Part shown: positions 14,084-19,070 of the stretch, piece by piece | Layout of the letters: every line of letters begins with the position of its first letter | How positions within the stretch are numbered: position 1 is the stretch's first letter | Origin: Patescibacteria group bacterium | Lineage (GTDB): Bacteria > Patescibacteriota > Patescibacteriia > WFTA01 > S139-112 | Length of the DNA: 19,070 bases | Assembly (NCBI GenBank): GCA_015485715.1 | Contig: WFTA01000028.1 | Location: forward strand, 1-19,070 | Direction of reading: 5' to 3' | The notes under the pieces: model-generated | Databases searched by the model: none | What the model was told of the DNA's origin: nothing | The model's input: the letters and a program-made list of their open reading frames with translations, nothing else | Made by a program: the position numbers and the translations under genes

Positions 14084-14097
14084 TATGTTCTAACTTT

Positions 14098-15774
14098 ATG
14101 GATAAAGAGAAGCAGACTGAGATAGTTAACCAACTAAAATATTTTAAAAAACAGGCAGAAGAAGAATATAAAAACAAGGTTAAGCAGGAGACAAGTTATC
14201 CTCATAATTTATCTCCTGATGATATATTGTATGCAGTGCTTAGAGCTGATTTTGGTGATGCACAGGAATGCAGTGAAAAATTTTGGTTCTTATATGATAA
14301 AGCGTGCGAGTATAATGAAATTATAAGAAACAGAATCAGAAAAGCTTTACATAATGGAGAACTTCCTTTGGATACATTTGATAGATACTTTTTGAATATG
14401 TGTCTTGATGTATCTTCTTTGTATGCAGATTATTTCAAGGTATGGCTAGAGGTGGTACTGGATAAAAAAGTTACGAATTTTATTGAAGATCAACTAGCAA
14501 ACAACAGGGAAGATTTTTTAAGACAAGTAAAAGAAAGAGGATTTGATAACCATTATACTGTTTTGGTGCTTAAGAAGGGAAAGGAAAGAGCAGAAAGCAT
14601 AGATGATATCCAACATATCCCTTATTATACATATTTTGCCAAACAGATAAATCCAATCATAAGCAGGTTTGATACTTTTCTCAAAGAAACTACAACTTTA
14701 AATCTTAGTCCTGAGCAAAAAATAGTTATAGATTACATATCAGCATATAGAGATTTGCTTTCTGAGACAGATATAAATAAGTTAGAAGAAAAAGGTGTGC
14801 ATTTAGATGAAATATGGATGGATAATCATTATTGGATACAAGTTGTTCATGATGTAGAAACCGATTATGCTGATCCCTTGGCAGTAAAGATAATTCCTGA
14901 TTTTTCAGTAAGATTTCCTGATGTAAACCCGGATGTTGATGAGAAAGAGTTTGAAGTGATTAAGAATGTACTTGTCGACTATTACAAAGACAGAAACACA
15001 GAAAATGCCAAAAGACAAATACCGTCACTCTCCAGATCTCATGCATCAGTGTGCTTTATAGCTTTTAATACTTCTCAAGACCAGTATTTTAAATTTGCAG
15101 GACAAAGTTTGCCAAATAGGGCCGATGTTCGTGAGAAAAAGGGTGTAAAGATATATATTGATTTTGAACAGTCTGAAAAAAGATTTATTCAGGCTAAAAA
15201 ATTGTTTTTTGCTGTATTTAGAAATGCTAAGGAATACGAGGAATATCTCTCAAGTATAGTAAGTATGGTTTATCATGTGGTGCCGCATGAATTTGGACAT
15301 ACCACATATAATTTTTCATTTTTTAAAGATATTGATGAAAATGTAAAAAGACTGGAGGAGCTTAGGGCAGATTTAAATGCTTATTATACAGTATATAAGT
15401 ATTATGAAGATGGAAAATTTACAACAGAAGATTTGCGCACAAATACAGCAACTATGGTTGCTTTTGATTTAAGAAGGTTTACCTCATGGGATTCTGCAGC
15501 TCTATACCCTTATAAATTAAGTATGCTTAATGCCTTTAATCATTTTTTTGCTGAGAATTTGATAATAGAAGATCAGGATAGATTTATCATAGATTTAGAT
15601 GTGGAAAAAGTATCAAGAGTATATCAAAGACTGGTACAAGATTTAAACAATATTCATAACTATTTGGACGTCTCTGACAATGATTCTTTGCAGAAATTTT
15701 ATGATTTTGTCTTATCTCTTCAGAACGATTTTAAAATACAAAAAATTTTGAACATCGTAAAAACTGTTAAGTAA
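14098..15774 (+). CDS. Cytoplasmic HEFGH zinc metallopeptidase, possibly M49 (DPP III)-like
   Basis: This 558-residue protein has a zinc motif H397-E-F-G-H401 in VVPHEFGHTTYN, followed 19-20 residues later by EELRADLNAYY (E420/E421), a typical gluzincin third ligand. EE-x-RAD also resembles the second motif of dipeptidyl peptidase III (family M49). M49 usually has a six-residue HExxGH motif, though a five-residue form is reported for the Caldithrix enzyme. There is no signal peptide or membrane segment, so action in the cytoplasm is likely. The first 330 residues are mostly helical and not recognised; a segment KGVKIYIDFEQSEKR may be a substrate strand. The gene starts the operon that continues with two glycosyltransferases 1-2 nt apart. 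Peptidase fold is likely; the M49 link is tentative. Confidence 0.7.
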   Translation: MDKEKQTEIVNQLKYFKKQAEEEYKNKVKQETSYPHNLSPDDILYAVLRADFGDAQECSEKFWFLYDKACEYNEIIRNRIRKALHNGELPLDTFDRYFLNMCLDVSSLYADYFKVWLEVVLDKKVTNFIEDQLANNREDFLRQVKERGFDNHYTVLVLKKGKERAESIDDIQHIPYYTYFAKQINPIISRFDTFLKETTTLNLSPEQKIVIDYISAYRDLLSETDINKLEEKGVHLDEIWMDNHYWIQVVHDVETDYADPLAVKIIPDFSVRFPDVNPDVDEKEFEVIKNVLVDYYKDRNTENAKRQIPSLSRSHASVCFIAFNTSQDQYFKFAGQSLPNRADVREKKGVKIYIDFEQSEKRFIQAKKLFFAVFRNAKEYEEYLSSIVSMVYHVVPHEFGHTTYNFSFFKDIDENVKRLEELRADLNAYYTVYKYYEDGKFTTEDLRTNTATMVAFDLRRFTSWDSAALYPYKLSMLNAFNHFFAENLIIEDQDRFIIDLDVEKVSRVYQRLVQDLNNIHNYLDVSDNDSLQKFYDFVLSLQNDFKIQKILNIVKTVK

Positions 15775-15775
15775 T

Positions 15776-16795
15776 ATGTATAAATTTTCTCTTCATATAG
15801 TTACATATAATTCTGAAAAATATATTATACCTTGTATTAATTCTATCTTAAATCAAAATTACACTAACTGGAGTATTATTATAGTAGATAACAATTCACA
15901 GGATAAAACCAAAAGCATTCTAAAAGATAAATTTGAAAGCAATTCCAAAATTACTTTGATCTATAACAGCGAAAACAGAGGCTTTGCGCCTGCCCATAAT
16001 CAAGCAATTAGAGCCTCAGAAGGAGATTTTATTGTGGTTATGAATCCTGATGTGATTATAGCAGAAGATTTCCTTCTGAAGGCTGATGATCTGCTGTATA
16101 GCTTGAAAGATAAATACAAAAGAGTAGGATCTATATGTCCTAAAGTCTACAGTGTAGACAGTCTTGATAATCTATCTCAAGATACAATTGACGTACTTTA
16201 TCTTCACATAGATAGAAAAAGGCAAATAATAAACAAAGGAGCTGGGGAAAGAGATAAAGACAGTTATAATGCTGAGAAAATTGTCTTTGGTCCCAGCGGC
16301 TCTCTTGCTATTTACAGTAGATCTGCACTGGAAGACATTAAAATTGACAATGAATATTTTGATGAAGATTTTCACTCGTATAAGGAGGATGCTGATCTTG
16401 CTTGGAGAATGTATAAATACGGATGGAAAAGTGTATTTATCCCTGATTTAAAAGGCTATCATATCCGTTATGCCAAAAAGGGAGATGTAAATCCTTTGAG
16501 AGTGGCAAATATACTCAAACAAAGAAAAAATAAAAATAAGTTTGTAAACAGAGTCAGTTACAGAAATCATATATATACTCTAATAAAAAATGAAAGTTTA
16601 TCTGATTTTAAACACGATTTTTTGTATATTTTTATTTTTGAAGTTAAAAAGTTTATTTTTCTGCTTTTGTTTGAGATATCAACATTGAAGGGTGTGTTTG
16701 ATGTTTTTAAAACAATGCCCAAAATGATTAAAAAAAGGAAGATCATTCAGAGTAAATCTATCATTAACTCTATTAGAGATATTTTAAGCAATTAA
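15776..16795 (+). CDS. Family 2 glycosyltransferase (rhamnosyltransferase-like)
   Basis: This 339-residue GT-A enzyme should transfer a sugar from a nucleotide donor to a cell-surface glycan or lipid carrier. The N-terminal HIVTYNSEKYI (7-17) and IIIVDNNSQDKT (34-45) form the nucleotide-binding part. NRGFAPAHNQAI (67-78) and MNPDV (89-93, the DxD-equivalent) follow, then GPSGSLAIYSRSAL. The acceptor-side ED lies in SYKEDADLAWRMYKYGW (201-217). A basic C-terminal segment has a hydrophobic stretch (DFLYIFIFEVKKFIFLLLFEI, near 290) that may attach it to the membrane. The ATG begins 1 nt after the stop of the metallopeptidase gene. Compared with the next gene, the middle part (residues 125-170) is longer. 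Donor and acceptor are not known. Confidence 0.9.
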   Translation: MYKFSLHIVTYNSEKYIIPCINSILNQNYTNWSIIIVDNNSQDKTKSILKDKFESNSKITLIYNSENRGFAPAHNQAIRASEGDFIVVMNPDVIIAEDFLLKADDLLYSLKDKYKRVGSICPKVYSVDSLDNLSQDTIDVLYLHIDRKRQIINKGAGERDKDSYNAEKIVFGPSGSLAIYSRSALEDIKIDNEYFDEDFHSYKEDADLAWRMYKYGWKSVFIPDLKGYHIRYAKKGDVNPLRVANILKQRKNKNKFVNRVSYRNHIYTLIKNESLSDFKHDFLYIFIFEVKKFIFLLLFEISTLKGVFDVFKTMPKMIKKRKIIQSKSIINSIRDILSN

Positions 16796-16796
16796 T

Positions 16797-17621
16797 ATGA
16801 TGTTATCAATTATAATAGTAAATTACAAACAGAAAAATCTTGTTCGCCAATTGCTTTTGGGGATTTCCAAACAAAATATTAGTTTTGATTTTGAGGTTAT
16901 AGTTGTTGATAATAATTCAAAAGATTGCATTGATACAGTTATTGATGATATAAGGGATAAGGTTAATAACGATTACTTATCTAAAATTAAGATTATAGAA
17001 CTCAGAAAAAATATAGGAATGGGTGCCGGCAATAATAGAGGAGTACAAAGAGCCAGTGGCGACTATGTACTGATTTTGAACCCTGATGTTGTTTTGTTGG
17101 AAAACGCTGTTTCAAAACTGATTGATTTTGCCCAGATAAAACCAAAAGCAGGTATTATTGCGCCAGCCCTGCTTAATCCAGATAAGACTATACAACAATC
17201 AAGATATAGGTTCCCCAAGTTTTATATGCCGGCTGTGATTAGAACTTTTTTAGGCAAGTTTTTTCAGGCTGAAATCAAGGAATATCTTATGGAAGACGAG
17301 CCCGCAGATATACCTCAAAAAGTTGACTGGGTAAGAGGAAGTGTAATGCTGATACCAAGACAAATATACGAAGAAGTTGAAGGATTTGATGAAAGATATT
17401 TTATGTATATGGAAGATGTTGATTTGTGCAAGAAAATTTGGGAGGCAGGATATGAAGTTTGGTATTTTCCTGAAGCAAAAGTTATTCATTATTATGGAAA
17501 ACAGTCAGGAAAGTCAGGGTCATGGCAATGGATTAAGGATTTATTTAAAAAAATGGCTTGGGTGCATATTATATCATGGGTTAAATACTTTTTAAAATGG
17601 CGCAATAGGCATAATTTATAA
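16797..17621 (+). CDS. Family 2 glycosyltransferase
   Basis: This is a second GT2 enzyme, 274 residues, of the wbbL/rhamnosyltransferase-like type. Motifs in order are SIIIVNYKQKNL (4-15), VIVVDNNSKD (34-43), GMGAGNNRGVQRASGDYVLI (74-93), LNPDV (94-98), IIAPALLNPDKTIQQSRYRFP (120-140), and WVRGSVMLIPR (178-188). Then come GFDERYFMYMEDVDLCKKIWE (catalytic ED near 206-207) and YFPEAKVIHYYGKQSG. The C-terminus is basic with a Trp-rich amphipathic end suited to membrane contact. The start follows the first glycosyltransferase by 1 nt, and ATG 16800 is an alternative. The two enzymes probably act one after the other on the same surface polysaccharide. Confidence 0.93.
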   Translation: MMLSIIIVNYKQKNLVRQLLLGISKQNISFDFEVIVVDNNSKDCIDTVIDDIRDKVNNDYLSKIKIIELRKNIGMGAGNNRGVQRASGDYVLILNPDVVLLENAVSKLIDFAQIKPKAGIIAPALLNPDKTIQQSRYRFPKFYMPAVIRTFLGKFFQAEIKEYLMEDEPADIPQKVDWVRGSVMLIPRQIYEEVEGFDERYFMYMEDVDLCKKIWEAGYEVWYFPEAKVIHYYGKQSGKSGSWQWIKDLFKKMAWVHIISWVKYFLKWRNRHNL

Positions 17622-17635
17622 TTAATTAAAATTAT

Positions 17636-17938
17636 ATGAAACACAAACTATGCAGATTGGAAGATCTACAAAATAATACAATTACAGCTTTCAATTTAGG
17701 AGATAAAAAAATAGCAGTTGTATATAAAGACAATACACTGTATGCTTTTGATGACTGCTGTACTCATGAAGAATGCCCGTTATCTGATGGATACACAGAA
17801 GGGGAGGAGGTGGTATGTCCGTGCCATGGCGCTAAATTTGATATGAGGACAGGCAGGGCAGTTGCACTCCCAGCTGTAGAAGATGTTAATGTTTATCATA
17901 TTTATGAGGAGGACGGGGATGTGTATATAGAAATATAA
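17636..17938 (+). CDS. Small Rieske [2Fe-2S] ferredoxin
   Basis: This 100-residue soluble Rieske protein resembles the ferredoxin subunits of dioxygenases and NirD. The cluster ligands are C42-T-H44 and C61-P-C-H64, separated by the normal spacing, followed by GAKFDMRTG and PAVEDVNVYHI. There is no membrane anchor, signal peptide or catalytic domain. It should carry one electron to an unknown partner. No oxygenase or reductase gene is nearby; it lies 14 nt after the second glycosyltransferase and may be its operon's last gene. The nature of the partner is open. Confidence 0.92.
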   Translation: MKHKLCRLEDLQNNTITAFNLGDKKIAVVYKDNTLYAFDDCCTHEECPLSDGYTEGEEVVCPCHGAKFDMRTGRAVALPAVEDVNVYHIYEEDGDVYIEI

Positions 17939-17978
17939 TTGTTTTATAGATCCATATTTTGGTTTATTTTATTTTTTA

Positions 17979-17987
17979 TGGTATAAT
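17979..17987 (+). promoter_or_regulatory. Extended -10 box for the HIT-family gene
   Basis: TGGTATAAT is a full TGnTATAAT extended -10. Unlike other promoters here it leaves a leader of about 45 nt. The leader contains CTATGT-TTAGT-ACATAG (18004-18020), a 6-bp stem with a 5-nt loop just before the ribosome binding site. Confidence 0.5.
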
Positions 17988-18023
17988 ATTTTTGTAATTA
18001 ACAGCTATGTTTAGTACATAGTT

Positions 18024-18030
18024 GAGGGAG
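18024..18030 (+). promoter_or_regulatory. Shine-Dalgarno site that decides the HIT start
   Basis: GAGGGAG ends 8 nt before ATG 18039. The in-frame GTG at 18030 overlaps this site, so ATG 18039 is the better start. It is one of the few clear ribosome binding sites in the window. Confidence 0.6.
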
Positions 18031-18038
18031 TGGGCAAT

Positions 18039-18443
18039 ATGGAAGAGTGTATATTTTGTAAAATCGCCAACAGTGAAATACCTGCAAAAATTATCGCTGA
18101 ATCTGAAAAAAGCACTGCTTTTTTAGATGTAAATCCATTATCAAAAGGACACACTCTGGTTGTCCCCAAATCCCATGCAGAGACTGTTTTGGATTTAAGT
18201 GAGGAGGACTGGTGTGATATGAATAGGTTAGTAAAAGATGTTGTTGCAAGGATTTACGATAGACTATCTCCTGATGGGTTTAATATTGGTATTAATATGC
18301 ACAAAGCTGGAGGACAAGCTGTAGAACATATACACATACATATCATACCGCGTTGGCAGGGGGATGGTGGAGGATCTGTGCATACTATTGTACATAATCC
18401 ACCGCAGGAGAGTTTAGAGGAAATACACGCCCAGTTATCTTAA
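18039..18443 (+). CDS. HIT (histidine triad) family hydrolase, Hint-like
   Basis: This 134-residue protein belongs to the histidine triad family, nucleotide-binding hydrolases acting on AMP-lysine, AMP-amides or similar compounds. The triad lies at H97-I-H99-I-H101 in EHIHIHIIPRW, typical of Hint/HinT. C4 and C7 (CIFCK), with His 46 and the triad region, can bind zinc as in many bacterial members. FLDVNPLSKGHTLVVPKSHAETV and GFNIGINMHKAGGQAVEH are diagnostic. It has its own extended -10 box and a Shine-Dalgarno, and PilM follows 10 nt after its stop. The function is probably general nucleotide hygiene. Confidence 0.95.
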   Translation: MEECIFCKIANSEIPAKIIAESEKSTAFLDVNPLSKGHTLVVPKSHAETVLDLSEEDWCDMNRLVKDVVARIYDRLSPDGFNIGINMHKAGGQAVEHIHIHIIPRWQGDGGGSVHTIVHNPPQESLEEIHAQLS

Positions 18444-18453
18444 TTGTAACCAT

Positions 18454-19070
18454 ATGATGTTTTTAGAGGAAAATTTGTCTATTGCAGGCCTTGATATATC
18501 TGAGAGGTCACTTAAAATTGCACAGACAATCTCTAGAAAAAAATCTGTGCACTTATCTTGTTGGGGAAAAATAAATATTCCAGAAGGAGTAATAGATAGA
18601 GGTGAAATAGTTGATCAGGATAAATTGTTGAACCTATTTAACAAACTTATCAAAGATAAAATTTCAGGAAAATTAACATCAAAGTTTATATCTGCCTGCC
18701 TGCCTGAGACTAAGACTTTTTTAAAAGTGTTGAGTATAGAGATGGTGTCAAATGAACATACAAAAGGAATGAGCGATGAAGAAAAAATGGATTATATGGT
18801 TGAACAGGAATTACCAAAAGAATTTCCATTTCCCATAGAAGAGATCATATATGACTATAAAATTGTTTCAAGAACTGGAAATAAAGCAGATGTTCTTGTA
18901 GGGGCTGTTGAGAAAAGTATTGTGTTAAGCTATATTAATTTTCTCAAACAAACAGAATTTACACCTGTTGCACTTGAAATTGAGGCTCAATCTTTGATTA
19001 GATTTTTAATTTCAGAGGACGAATATATGGTAATGGGAAAGGATATTAATATTTTAAATAAAAAAAAGTC
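18454..19070 (+). CDS. pilM: PilM-like type IV pilus assembly ATPase-fold protein, 3' end cut by the window
   Basis: The frame is open from ATG 18454 (or ATG 18457) to the window edge, about 205 residues. The N-terminus LSIAGLDISERSLKIAQ fits the PilM/FtsA-like phosphate-binding beta-hairpin (G-x-D-I-S-x-x-S-L-K). VDQDKLLNLFNKLIKDK and FISACLPETKTFLKV fit the following subdomain. QELPKEFPFPIEEIIYDYKIV and LVGAVEKSIVLSYINFLKQTEFTPVALEIEAQSLIRFL match the PilM pattern before its second half. PilM is a cytoplasmic actin-like scaffold that binds PilN in type IV pilus assembly. It starts 10 nt after the HIT gene, so they may be co-transcribed. pilN and pilO would be expected further on. FtsA is less likely because of the PilM-type second motif. 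Confidence 0.78.
   Translation, partial: MMFLEENLSIAGLDISERSLKIAQTISRKKSVHLSCWGKINIPEGVIDRGEIVDQDKLLNLFNKLIKDKISGKLTSKFISACLPETKTFLKVLSIEMVSNEHTKGMSDEEKMDYMVEQELPKEFPFPIEEIIYDYKIVSRTGNKADVLVGAVEKSIVLSYINFLKQTEFTPVALEIEAQSLIRFLISEDEYMVMGKDINILNKKK

Noticed and set aside
17250..17489. 79-codon minus-strand ORF in the second glycosyltransferase
   Set aside because: It is antisense to a clear GT2 sequence and has no features of its own.
18030..18038. GTG start for the HIT gene
   Set aside because: It overlaps the GAGGGAG ribosome binding site, which is well placed for ATG 18039.
285..19070. UGA recoded as Gly, as in some Patescibacteria
   Set aside because: TGA ends at least two genes in the expected places (6179 and 12157), and no reading frame here needs read-through.

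Overview
The window is AT-rich, tightly packed chromosomal DNA. It looks like a streamlined bacterium of the Candidate Phyla Radiation (Patescibacteria). This is inferred from several things: a MurA carrying an N-terminal helix-turn-helix domain, very short leaders with TATAAT boxes almost touching start codons, few Shine-Dalgarno sites, intergenic islands of degenerate AT-rich repeats, and a PilM-like pilus gene. TGA is used as a normal stop, so the UGA-to-glycine recoding of some Patescibacteria is not supported. I see no tRNA, rRNA, CRISPR array, transposase or phage structural gene.

Left part (1-5183): a cluster of ATTCCC/GGGAAT palindromes, then a minus-strand operon read from right to left: HTH-MurA fusion, membrane-anchored PEBP protein, small Q-rich protein, CNNM/CorC-like membrane protein. 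The fusion gene is divergent from murB. Together they give the first two committed steps to UDP-MurNAc. A perfect 22-bp palindrome lies between them and contains an extended -10 box on each strand. A PF04020-type four-helix membrane protein follows on the minus strand.

Middle (5226-11217): an unrecognised exported or anchored protein, a DUF389 membrane protein behind a SpoU-type RNA methyltransferase, a membrane-anchored sorbosone-dehydrogenase-like beta-propeller, and the divergent tRNA thiolation genes thiI and mnmA. Between thiI and mnmA sits a 120-bp imperfect palindrome.

Cassette (11218-14097): three genes between two repeat islands of about 400 bp. They are a DEDDy exonuclease, a divergent TraB/ChaN/Tiki-like protein with an internal twin-arginine-like motif, and a DEDDh exonuclease-fold protein that lacks its last metal-binding aspartate.

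Right part (14098-19070): a probable operon of a cytoplasmic HEFGH zincin, two family 2 glycosyltransferases and a Rieske ferredoxin. After it come a HIT hydrolase with its own promoter and ribosome binding site, and the 5' part of a PilM-like gene cut by the window edge.

The most interesting items are the HTH-MurA fusion with its divergent palindrome, the exonuclease/TraB-like cassette, the repeat-island family shared by three intergenic regions, the thiI-mnmA palindrome, and the recurring near-leaderless promoter layout. All functional links are inference from sequence alone; no database search was possible.
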